The notes below the pieces were generated by a model. That model saw only the letters and a program-made list of their open reading frames with translations. It was not told the origin of the DNA and ran no database searches. Position numbers and translations under genes: made by a program. From Deltaproteobacteria bacterium (GTDB taxonomy: Bacteria; Myxococcota; SpSt-1050; JACRCP01): DNA of 55,869 bases. The DNA lies in the NCBI GenBank assembly GCA_016218965.1, contig JACRCP010000287.1, forward strand, positions 1-55,869, written 5' to 3'. The stretch's first letter is position 1. The number at the start of each line of letters is the position of its first letter. Shown piece after piece: positions 48,719-55,869 of this stretch.

Positions 48719-50361
48719 AGACGGAAAAAGGCGGGACGACCCCCGGCGCGCCGCGGGGAAAGGGGCCGCTGGAAATCCTCGAGGAGGCCGCAGCCCTCCT
48801 GCGGACGACGCCGGCCCGCGACCTGGTCACCTGCTACCTCGGGAGCGTACCGTTCGTCCTGGGGCTCCTCTTTTTCTGGGGATACATGAGCAGCAGCCCG
48901 TTTGCATACACGCATTGCGCGGCCGCCTCCCTGTGCCTCACGCTCCTGTTCTTCTGGATGAAAGGCTGGCAGGCGGTATTCATGCGCCGCCTGACGGGCC
49001 GGCTGCTGGGAAAACGGCACGCCCGCACCGACCCGGCACGCCTCATGGCGGTCCAGATCCCGGTCCAGTCCGCGTCGTTTCTCGTGATCCCGATCGCCGC
49101 GCTGGCGGTCGTGCCGCTTGGATGGACCTTCGCGTTCTTCCAGAACGTGTCCGCCCTGGACGAGGGCGAGAACGACGGCCTCCGGGAGTCCTTGAAGACC
49201 GCCGGCCGGCTGGCCGCCATGTGGCCCGCCCAGAACCACCTGGCGCTGGCGGCCCTCGCCCTGTTTTCCCTGTTTGTCTTCCTGAATCTCGGCGTCGCGA
49301 CTTACCTTTTGCCGTGGATGTTGAAGGCCCTGCTCGGCATCGAAACCGTCTTCGCCAGGAGCGGGCAGCACTACCTCAACACCACCTTCGTCGCCGCGAT
49401 CGCCGGCATGACGTATCTTTGCGTCGACCCTTTCGTGAGGGCCGTCTACGTCCTCCGGTGCTTCTACGGGAAGTCCGTCCGTACCGGGGAAGACCTGCGC
49501 GAGGGTTTCCGGGGGACGGCGCCGGCGGGAGGAAGAATCGCGGCGGCCGTCCTGGTGACGCTTTTCATCGTCGGGGCATCCGCCGGGGCTGGCGCCGGGG
49601 CGGCGCCGCGCGTTCCGCCGGCCGAGCTGGACGGGGCTTTGAGCGAGGTGATCGAACAGCCCGAGTACACGTGGCGCCTGCCGCGGGAGAGGCCCCCGGA
49701 CGACGGGAGCGACAAAGGCATATTCCGGCGGTTTTTCGACCAGGCGGCCGCTTTGATGCGTTCCGCGTGGTCGGCGGTGGTCCGCGGGATCGAGAGGGTC
49801 CTGGACTGGGTATTCCGCCAGCTCTTCCGCTGGGCATTGGAACGGCAGGGAGGAACGGACGTTTCCGGGTGGCCGTCGTACGTCAAATGGCTTCTGGGAG
49901 CGCTCCTCGGGGCGGTGTGCCTTTGCCTGGCCGTCTTCATCGCCAGGATGTGGCGGGCGCGGCGGCGGAAGGCCTCCGAAACCGCGCCCGAGGTTGCCGC
50001 CCCGACGCCCGATCTGTTGAGCGAAGACACGCGCCCCGAAACCCTTCCCCGCGACCGTTGGCTGGAGTTGGCGGACGACCTGCTGCGGCGCAAAGAGTAC
50101 CGGCTTGCGCTCAGGGCGGTGTACCTCGCGACCCTGGCCCATCTCGGCCAGCGCGAAATCATCTTCCTTGCACGGTTCAAGACCAACAGGGAATACGAAC
50201 GGGAACTTCGAAGGCACGCGAGCTCCCGGCCCAATCTGGTGGCCGCGTTTGCCGAGAACGTCTCGGCCTTCGACAGGTCGTGGTACGGGATGCACGAAGT
50301 CAGCCCCGTAGTGTTCGAGCGTTTCAGGGAGAACTCCCGGCAGGTGATCGACGGTGCGTAG
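48709..50361 (+). CDS. DUF4129-domain multi-pass membrane protein
   Basis: The product has 550 residues from a TTG start at 48709, with GAGGG six bases upstream. Four to six membrane helices occupy the first 260 residues (YLGSVPFVLGLLFFWGYMSS, FLVIPIAALAVVPLGWTFAF and more). A single helix lies near 395-415 (WLLGALLGAVCLCLAVFIAR). The C-terminal DUF4129 domain (WLELADDLLRRKEYRLALRA then TNREYERELRRHASS) ends the protein. DUF4129 proteins recur beside MoxR, DUF58 and DUF4350 genes and are thought to belong to the same membrane complex. It overlaps its neighbours at both ends. Confidence 0.87.
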   Translation: MAVETEKGGTTPGAPRGKGPLEILEEAAALLRTTPARDLVTCYLGSVPFVLGLLFFWGYMSSSPFAYTHCAAASLCLTLLFFWMKGWQAVFMRRLTGRLLGKRHARTDPARLMAVQIPVQSASFLVIPIAALAVVPLGWTFAFFQNVSALDEGENDGLRESLKTAGRLAAMWPAQNHLALAALALFSLFVFLNLGVATYLLPWMLKALLGIETVFARSGQHYLNTTFVAAIAGMTYLCVDPFVRAVYVLRCFYGKSVRTGEDLREGFRGTAPAGGRIAAAVLVTLFIVGASAGAGAGAAPRVPPAELDGALSEVIEQPEYTWRLPRERPPDDGSDKGIFRRFFDQAAALMRSAWSAVVRGIERVLDWVFRQLFRWALERQGGTDVSGWPSYVKWLLGALLGAVCLCLAVFIARMWRARRRKASETAPEVAAPTPDLLSEDTRPETLPRDRWLELADDLLRRKEYRLALRAVYLATLAHLGQREIIFLARFKTNREYERELRRHASSRPNLVAAFAENVSAFDRSWYGMHEVSPVVFERFRENSRQVIDGA

Positions 50362-51568
50362 GCGCGGCGCGATTGCAGTCCTTTGGGTGGTCCTCCCGGC
50401 GGGCTTCGTCCTGGGCCTCGCCCAACTGTTCATGCTGCGCTTCGACGCCGGCGACGTCTACCCCGCGTACTCGTCGCTCCGGCCGGACCCGCTGGGCGCC
50501 AAGGCGGTCTGCGAGGCGCTGGGGCGCGTGCGCGGGATGTCGATCGAGAGGAACTACGCCCCGCTCAGGGCGCTGTCCGGAGGTCCGGGAGCGGCCCTGT
50601 TCGTGCTTGGCGCCGGCGCCCGTGACCTCCGCACAGCAACCATCGACGATGTGCAGTCGGTCGAAGCGTTCGCCTCCGGCGGAGGGCGGGTCGTGATTTC
50701 GCTTAACGATACGGGCGGCGCCCATCGAGCGCCGGCGGACGGGGGCGAGGGGGATCCGTTCAAGGCCTTCCAGGGGTTGGCCGACCTCGGAAGGCGCTGG
50801 GGGTTCGCCATCGCGTGGACCGCCCCGACCGCAGATCAGGCCACCGAAACGGCGGAGCTCAAGGCGGACGGCATCGACCTGCCCCACTACGTGACATGGA
50901 AAAAGGGCCTTTTCTTCGATTCGCTCTTCCCCGATTGGACGACAGTCTATGCGCGCGAAGGCAGCCCCGTGGTCGTGGAGCGCCCCTACGGCGAAGGCAG
51001 CATCGTCCTCCTGGCATCCTCGCACCTTCTGAGCAACGAGGCGATGCGGCGCGAGCGCCACGCGGCGATCATCTCCTGGCTCGTCGGACCGGCGAGCCGC
51101 GTCGTTTTCGACGAATCTCACATGGGCATCCGGGAGGAGTCGGGCCTGGCCGACCTCGTGAAGAGGTACCGCCTCCAGTGGCTGCTCGGGGTGTGTCTTG
51201 CGCTGATGGCACTCTACGTGTGGCAAAACCTGAGCCCTTTCACCCCCCCCGATGACTCCGGCACGGAACGGGACGAGCGGGCGGAGGGCATGGGGTCGGC
51301 GACTGGGTTCGTCAACCTCCTCCGGAGGAGCATCCCCGCCGGGAAGATCCTCGCCGCGTGCCTGGATGAGTGGGAAAGGACTTACCCCCGCGAGTCCGGA
51401 ACGCCAAAGGCCGGGCGGATGCGGGCGGCACTCGGCGATGGGGCCGCGGGCGCGCGGGCCGACCCGGTGGCGGGATACAATGCAATGAGCCGGATAGCCA
51501 ACGAAAGGAAGGGTGGATATGGGAGCAGACACCGGACGGCTAAGAGAGATCCTGACCCGCGCCCGTGA
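50354..51568 (+). CDS. DUF4350 membrane protein
   Basis: The product has 404 residues. An N-terminal helix (AIAVLWVVLPAGFVLGLAQL) is followed by a ThuA/GATase-like domain (SSLRPDPLGAKAVCEALGRV, then GGGRVVISLNDTGG and PYGEGSIVLLASSHLLSNEA). HAAIISWLVGPASRVVFDES and a second helix (LQWLLGVCLALMALYVWQNL) come next, then a soluble tail. This is the DUF4350 layout, usual in MoxR clusters. The GTG start overlaps the DUF4129 gene by 8 bases. The 3' end overlaps the MoxR gene by 50 bases, a long overlap for this operon. Confidence 0.85.
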   Translation: MRRRGAIAVLWVVLPAGFVLGLAQLFMLRFDAGDVYPAYSSLRPDPLGAKAVCEALGRVRGMSIERNYAPLRALSGGPGAALFVLGAGARDLRTATIDDVQSVEAFASGGGRVVISLNDTGGAHRAPADGGEGDPFKAFQGLADLGRRWGFAIAWTAPTADQATETAELKADGIDLPHYVTWKKGLFFDSLFPDWTTVYAREGSPVVVERPYGEGSIVLLASSHLLSNEAMRRERHAAIISWLVGPASRVVFDESHMGIREESGLADLVKRYRLQWLLGVCLALMALYVWQNLSPFTPPDDSGTERDERAEGMGSATGFVNLLRRSIPAGKILAACLDEWERTYPRESGTPKAGRMRAALGDGAAGARADPVAGYNAMSRIANERKGGYGSRHRTAKRDPDPRP

Positions 51569-52484
51569 GGAGGCGGGCAAGGTCATCATAGGCCAGAACG
51601 ACGTCCTGGAGAAGGCGCTCGTCGCGATATTCGCCGACCAGCACGCGCTCATCGAGGGGGTACCGGGGATCGCGAAAACGCTCCTCGTCCGGACGCTCTC
51701 GCACGTTTTGGGCTGCGAGTTCGCCAGGATCCAGTTCACGCCGGACCTCATGCCGGCGGACATCATCGGCACCAACATTTTCAACATGCAGCGGAACGAG
51801 TTTGCGCTCATGAAAGGGCCGGTCTTCACCACGTTCCTTCTCGCGGACGAGATAAACAGGGCGCCGCCCAAGACGCAGTCCGCCCTTCTCCAGGCCATGC
51901 AGGAGCGGGCCGTCACCATCGACCGCGAGACCTACCAACTCTCGCCCAACTTCACGGTCTTCGCCACGCAAAACCCCATCGAATTCGAGGGGACCTACCC
52001 GCTTCCCGAGGCACAAAAGGACCGTTTCATGCTCAAGATCACGATGGACCACCCCACGAGGGACGAGGAGCTTGTTCTTGCAGGGCGGATGCTGGGCCGG
52101 GACTCGCCCGAGGCGGTCCTCAACCGGGGCGCGGTCCGGGCGGTCATCCACCCCGAGGACCTGGCCGAGCTGCGTTCGGCGCTCTCGGGGATACTCCTTC
52201 GGGATGAACTGCTGGGCTACATCGTGGACCTGGTCCGGGCCACGCGGACCCACGAGGCGGTGTTGGTGGGCGGCGGGCCGCGCGCCACCCAGGCGCTGCT
52301 CTTGTCCAGCCGGGTCCAGGCCGCGCTCGCGGGCCGCGACTTCGTGACGCCGGACGACGTGAAGACCATGCTGTTCCCGGTCCTCGACCACCGGTTGATC
52401 CTGCGCCCGGAACACGAGTTGGAGGGCCTGACCGCCCGGGAGGTGATCCACGGTATCCTCGAAGAGGTGAGCGTGCCTCGATGA
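51519..52484 (+). CDS. moxR: MoxR-family AAA+ ATPase
   Basis: This 321-residue ATPase acts as a chaperone with von Willebrand-type or membrane partners. Walker A is EGVPGIAKT near residue 45, Walker B is TFLLADEINRAPPKTQSALL near 107. Sensor 1 is FTVFATQNPIEFEGTYPLPE near 146, with an arginine finger in AQKDRF. The C-terminal lid is typical. The ATG at 51519 is preferred over the GTG at 51513 for spacing to AAGGAAGGG. It partners with the DUF58 protein encoded next (ATGA overlap). The substrate is unknown. Confidence 0.95.
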   Translation: MGADTGRLREILTRAREEAGKVIIGQNDVLEKALVAIFADQHALIEGVPGIAKTLLVRTLSHVLGCEFARIQFTPDLMPADIIGTNIFNMQRNEFALMKGPVFTTFLLADEINRAPPKTQSALLQAMQERAVTIDRETYQLSPNFTVFATQNPIEFEGTYPLPEAQKDRFMLKITMDHPTRDEELVLAGRMLGRDSPEAVLNRGAVRAVIHPEDLAELRSALSGILLRDELLGYIVDLVRATRTHEAVLVGGGPRATQALLLSSRVQAALAGRDFVTPDDVKTMLFPVLDHRLILRPEHELEGLTAREVIHGILEEVSVPR

Positions 52485-53806
52485 TCGTGCCGCGCACGAA
52501 GTTGCTGGCCTGGACGGGCGTCGTGGCCATCCCCTTTTCGGCCGCGGCGGCCGTCGCGCCCTCCGTGGCGCCCGTCTCCCTGGCGGCCATCCTCGGGTTC
52601 CTCGTGCTCGCCCTGCTTGACGCGGCGCTCTCGTACGGCGGACTCGACGCCGTTTCGGTGGAATTGCCCCCGGTCGTCCGCCTCCTGAAGGGCCGCCGCG
52701 GGGCCTTGGGCCTCCGTTTCGGCAACGCCGACCCGAAGGCGGTGCGGCTCCGGCTGGGACTCGCGTTCCCGCGCGGGATCACGTCGGAGATCGAGGAGCT
52801 GACCGCGGAACTCCGCGGAGGGGCCGAAACGGTCCGGCTGGAATGGCCCTGCACGCCGCTTGCGCGGGGGGTATTCAACGTCGACGCCTGTCACCTCGAG
52901 CGCGCCTCGATCCTCGGGTTCTGGGGGCTGAGGGCCGTGCGGCGGGCCCAAACCGAGATTCGCGTCTATCCCGACATGCTGCCCGAGCAGAAGCGGCTCG
53001 GGGCGATCTTCCTCGATCGGGGGTCTTTGGGCGTCCACGCCAGGCGCCAGGCCGGCCGGGGACGCGAGTTCGAGAAACTCCGCGAGTACGTCGCCGGCGA
53101 CTGCCTCAAGGAAATCCACTGGAAGGCGACCGCAAAACGGGGGCGGCCGTTCACCAAGGTCTTCCAGATCGAACGCACCCAGGAGGTGTACGTGATCGTC
53201 GACGCGTCGCGCTTGAGCGCCCGCCCTGCGTCCGGCGGCGATGACATCCTCGAGCGCTATGTCACAGCGGCTCTCATCCTGGGCCAGGTCGCCCATCGCC
53301 AGGGCGACCTCTTCGGCCTCCTGACCTTTTCGGACCGCATCCACGGTTTCATCCGGGCAAGGGGCGGGCACGGGCACTACAGGGTCTGCCGCGACGCCCT
53401 CTACACAGTCAGGCCGCGGGTGGTCACCCCCGACTTCGAGGAGCTTGCGGGCTTCATCCGGAGCCGCATACGGCGCCGGGCGCTGCTCGTCTTCCTGACG
53501 GGACTTGACGATCCCGTGCTGTCGGAGGGTTTCATCCGCGGGGCGGAGATCCTCCGCCAAAAACACCTGATGCTGGTGAACATGCTCAAACCCCCGCTCG
53601 CCTCACCCCTGTTCTCGGACGAAGACGTGGTCTCGCCTGACGACCTCTATGCGAAGCTGGCCGGCCACCTTAAGTGGTGCAACCTGCGCGAGCTCGAAAA
53701 GGTGCTCCGGCAGCGGGGGATCCGGTTCCACCTCCTGGACCATGAGCGCCTGTGCGCGCAGATCGTCTCGCAGTACATGGACATCAAGCGGAGGCTGCTC
53801 CTGTGA
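52481..53806 (+). CDS. DUF58 protein with von Willebrand-like domain
   Basis: The product has 441 residues. Two helices at the N-terminus (LLAWTGVVAIPFSAAAAVAP and SLAAILGFLVLALLDAALSY) anchor it in the inner membrane. The middle beta domain is followed by the DUF58 signature REFEKLREYVAGDCLKEIHW then KATAKRGRPFTKVFQ near residues 190-225. A vWA-like fold begins at VYVIVDASRLSARP (a degenerate metal site, DASRLS). This is the usual partner of MoxR. ATGA and GTGA overlaps link it to both neighbours. Confidence 0.93.
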   Translation: MIVPRTKLLAWTGVVAIPFSAAAAVAPSVAPVSLAAILGFLVLALLDAALSYGGLDAVSVELPPVVRLLKGRRGALGLRFGNADPKAVRLRLGLAFPRGITSEIEELTAELRGGAETVRLEWPCTPLARGVFNVDACHLERASILGFWGLRAVRRAQTEIRVYPDMLPEQKRLGAIFLDRGSLGVHARRQAGRGREFEKLREYVAGDCLKEIHWKATAKRGRPFTKVFQIERTQEVYVIVDASRLSARPASGGDDILERYVTAALILGQVAHRQGDLFGLLTFSDRIHGFIRARGGHGHYRVCRDALYTVRPRVVTPDFEELAGFIRSRIRRRALLVFLTGLDDPVLSEGFIRGAEILRQKHLMLVNMLKPPLASPLFSDEDVVSPDDLYAKLAGHLKWCNLRELEKVLRQRGIRFHLLDHERLCAQIVSQYMDIKRRLLL

Positions 53807-54813
53807 TCATGGACCTTAAGCGGTTCGTCGCGGGGGAGCGCCCCTGCTGGGCGGAGTTCGAGGCCGTGCTCAAGAGGCTCGACGCCGACCCGGCCTTGCG
53901 GCTGACGCTTCCCGAGGTGAAGAGGTTCCACTACCTGTACGAGCGGACGGCCGCCGATCTTGCGAAGGTCGTCACTTTCGCCTCGGAGCCCGGGCTCAAG
54001 CGCTATCTCGAGACGATCGTGGCGAACGCATACGAGGAGGTGCACGAAACCAGGAGCAGGCATTCGCCCCTCGTCCCGTGGCGGTGGTTCGCCCGGGACT
54101 TCCCGCACGCCGTGCGCCGCAACGGGGTCGCGCTTGCCTTGTCCGCGGCGATCATGCTGCTGGGCTGCACCTTCGGCGCCGCGGCGATCGCCTTCGACCC
54201 GGCCGCCAGGGACATGCTGCTACCCGCCCCGCACCGCGCGGTCTCGCCCTCCGAACGCGTGGCCCGGGAGGAGGGCACGACGACGGACCGGTTGAGAAAC
54301 CTCAAGGCCTCGTTCTCGGCGTTCCTCGTGCAGAACAACGTCAAGGTGTCGATCCTGGCCCTGGGTCTGGGGATGACCTTCGGCGTCGGAACGGCCGCCC
54401 TCCTCTTCTTCAACGGCGCGATGCTGGGGGCGGTGGCCATGGAGTACGTGCGGGCGGGCCAGGCCGCGTTTCTGGCCGGGTGGCTCCTCCCGCACGGAGT
54501 CGTCGAACTGCCGGCGATCGTGATCGCCGGACAGGCCGGCCTGATCCTCGGAGGGGCGCTGATAGGCCGGGGCCGGCGCGACCGGTTGGGGGAACGCCTG
54601 AGGGCCGTTGCGCGTGACATCGTCATCCTCGTCTTCGGCGTCGCCGTCCTGCTCTTGTGGGCGGCCGCGGTGGAGTCCTTCTTCTCGCAGTACCACGAAC
54701 CCCTGGTCCCATACGGCGTCAAGATCGCGTTCGGGGCGGCGGAACTCGCGCTGCTGTTCCTCTTCCTGGCACGCTCCGGGGCCCGCACCGCCGCGGGGGA
54801 GGGCCGCGGATGA
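53803..54813 (+). CDS. SpoIIM-like (stage II sporulation M family) membrane protein
   Basis: The product has 336 residues. A soluble N-terminal region (MDLKRFVAGERPCWAEFEAV) leads into a multi-helix domain with NVKVSILALGLGMTFGVGTA, LLFFNGAMLGAVAMEYVRAG and LAGWLLPHGVVELPAIVIAG. This is the SpoIIM family pattern. Despite the name, the family is widespread in non-sporulating bacteria beside MoxR and RDD genes. The start is the GTG of a GTGA overlap; the ATG at 53809 is equally plausible. No other sporulation gene is seen. Confidence 0.92.
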   Translation: MIMDLKRFVAGERPCWAEFEAVLKRLDADPALRLTLPEVKRFHYLYERTAADLAKVVTFASEPGLKRYLETIVANAYEEVHETRSRHSPLVPWRWFARDFPHAVRRNGVALALSAAIMLLGCTFGAAAIAFDPAARDMLLPAPHRAVSPSERVAREEGTTTDRLRNLKASFSAFLVQNNVKVSILALGLGMTFGVGTAALLFFNGAMLGAVAMEYVRAGQAAFLAGWLLPHGVVELPAIVIAGQAGLILGGALIGRGRRDRLGERLRAVARDIVILVFGVAVLLLWAAAVESFFSQYHEPLVPYGVKIAFGAAELALLFLFLARSGARTAAGEGRG

Positions 54814-55577
54814 CGGGAAGGCGGACGAACGTCGTGACCATCAAGACCCCCGAGGGAATCGTGTTCTCCCTCCCCCTGGCGGGCACGATCACGCGGTTCC
54901 TCGCCTGGCTCGTCGATTTCGCCTGCATCTCCGCCATCTCCGGCGCCGTCACGATCGTGCTCGCCGGGCTCGCGGTCTTAAGCGCCGATATCGCCGTCGC
55001 CGGGGCGATTCTGGGCCCGTTCGCCGTCTCGATCGGCTACGGGATCGCGATGGAGTGGTACTTCCGCGGCCAGACATTCGGGAAAAGGGTCCTTCGCTGC
55101 AGGGTCGTGGACGAACAGGGTTTGAGGCTCCGCTTCCCGCAGGTTGCAATTCGGAACCTGCTCCGGGCGGTTGACTCGATTCCGCTTTTCTACCTCGTGG
55201 GCGGGATCTCCACACTTGTCAGCCGCCGCTCGCAGAGGATCGGCGACATCGCCGCCGGCACCATCGTCGTACGGATCCCCCCGGCCGTACAGCCGGACCT
55301 CGACCAGATTTCGTTCGGCAAATACAACTCCTTCAGGGACCACCCGCACCTTGTGGCGCGGCTCCGCCAGCAGGTTTCGCCGCACGAGGCCTCGCTGGCC
55401 CTGGACGCGCTGCTGCGACGCGAAACCTTGGACCCGCTTGCGCGCGTGGACCTGTTCCGCGACATCGCCCGCTTTTTCCGCGCCGCGGCCCGCTTCCCCC
55501 CCGAGGCGACCGAAGGGCTCTCGGACGAGCAGTACATCAAGAACGTCGTCGAGGTGCTCTTCCGGACGGGCAGGTGA
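54810..55577 (+). CDS. RDD-family membrane protein
   Basis: The product has 255 residues. The RDD domain covers about 20-160: GTITRFLAWLVDFACISAIS, then YFRGQTFGKRVLRCRVVDEQ and SQRIGDIAAGTIVVR, with three membrane helices. The C-terminal 90 residues are soluble and helical (LVARLRQQVSPHEASLALDA then ARVDLFRDIARFFRAAA). The start overlaps the SpoIIM stop (ATGA). It is the last gene of the operon. It differs from the first-gene RDD protein in lacking the GYF and zinc parts, so two RDD types frame the cluster. Confidence 0.92.
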   Translation: MTGRRTNVVTIKTPEGIVFSLPLAGTITRFLAWLVDFACISAISGAVTIVLAGLAVLSADIAVAGAILGPFAVSIGYGIAMEWYFRGQTFGKRVLRCRVVDEQGLRLRFPQVAIRNLLRAVDSIPLFYLVGGISTLVSRRSQRIGDIAAGTIVVRIPPAVQPDLDQISFGKYNSFRDHPHLVARLRQQVSPHEASLALDALLRRETLDPLARVDLFRDIARFFRAAARFPPEATEGLSDEQYIKNVVEVLFRTGR

Positions 55578-55702
55578 ACGCGGGATCTTCGCGGCCCGTT
55601 CGCAGCCTGTCGCGGCACGGTGATCATTCGGTCTTGGGTGGGGGACGGGTTTCCCGGAGCGGCGTGTTTTCGGCAACCGCCGGGCGAAGTCAGATGATGA
55701 CG

Positions 55703-55819
55703 CATCGGTTATGTGACTAGTCACATAACCGATGTTATGTGCGCAGTCACGTTATGTGACGAGTGCGGCTGATCCCCTTATCGTTCGAGCCTTTCCGAAG
55801 AAAACTCAGCACATAACGT
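55703..55819. repeat. Cluster of nested palindromes (possible recombination or binding site)
   Basis: A perfect 32-base palindrome at 55703-55734 has the centre TTATGTGACTAGTCACATAA. Its right half plus following bases make a second palindrome (CACATAAC-CGAT-GTTATGTG). The 10-base words ACGTTATGTG (55749-55758) and CACATAACGT (55810-55819) are perfect inverted repeats around 51 bases. No gene was found from 55578 to the window end. It could be a recombinase site, a regulator-binding array or the end of a mobile element; the sequence to the right is needed. Confidence 0.7.
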
Positions 55820-55869
55820 CATCGCTCCGGGTGACCGCCTATAGTGCGATCTCGTCGCGGAATGACCCG

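Noticed and set aside
48138-50696. 852-codon plus-strand frame overlapping the MoxR operon genes
   Set aside because: It runs across several overlapping real genes in another frame and is Arg/Gly/Pro-rich.
53803-54813. Evidence for sporulation from a SpoIIM-like gene
   Set aside because: The family is common in non-sporulating bacteria next to MoxR and RDD genes, and no other sporulation gene is seen.
55703-55819. Integron attC sites
   Set aside because: The GTTATGT words do not fit the GTTRRRY core at the fourth to sixth positions and no integrase gene is visible, so only a general recombination-type site is proposed.

Overview
The window is GC-rich chromosomal DNA from a Gram-negative bacterium with many lipoproteins. 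Features that recall Myxococcota and related deltaproteobacterial lineages are a Ser/Thr kinase with a membrane anchor and PEGA repeats, GYF-RDD and B-box zinc-finger membrane proteins, Asp/Gly-rich lipoprotein linkers and Cys-rich repeat lipoproteins. A glycyl radical enzyme and a two-cluster ferredoxin indicate at least facultative anaerobic life. No rRNA, tRNA, CRISPR array or transposase gene was seen. No gene-free stretch exceeds 300 bases once small genes and repeats are counted.

Layout. 1-5859: a partial lipoprotein, a glycyl radical enzyme carrying an N-terminal SCP2-like domain with its activase, and a divergent amidase. 6033-16310: two small lipoproteins, mutS2, a ferredoxin, an M1 peptidase, a transglutaminase-like protein, a DUF1232 protein, a small Cys protein, a cysteine desulfurase, and a three-gene minus-strand set (PKD lipoprotein, barrel-like outer membrane protein, Ig-like lipoprotein). 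16506-36148: the most unusual region. A PEGA Ser/Thr kinase is followed by four paralogous cassettes. Each has an exported TPR-like protein with two membrane helices, directly followed by a lipoprotein with a shared N-terminal domain. In cassettes 1 and 2 the lipoprotein ends in 8 or 20 Cys-rich repeats. In cassettes 3 and 4 the lipoprotein is short and is followed by an exported phage-tail-fibre-like protein. A displaced fibre tip remnant lies behind the first fibre gene. 36149-45905: thiolase, GH92 mannosidase lipoprotein, DUF1460 protein, S46 peptidase, PPIase lipoprotein and a membrane metallophosphoesterase. 46047-55577: a tightly packed ten-gene MoxR operon (GYF-RDD, zinc-ribbon, B-box, DUF4129, DUF4350, MoxR, DUF58, SpoIIM, RDD). 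55578-55869 has no gene but holds nested palindromes.

A second theme is dispersed repeats. Two families of double-hairpin palindromes recur: GGGTGCCACGGACAA with four copies, and TTGGAGTGCG with five copies plus a trace. There are also several kinds of 7- to 10-base tandem words. They lie mostly between genes, but several extend into the 5' ends of exported-protein genes, where they encode signal-peptide residues or carry the ribosome binding site.

My inference is that the 16.5-36.1 kb region builds a kinase-linked surface display system. In it, inner-membrane TPR proteins pair one-to-one with lipoproteins, and two of the pairs also have a fibre. All functional statements rest on motif reading by eye; no search was run.
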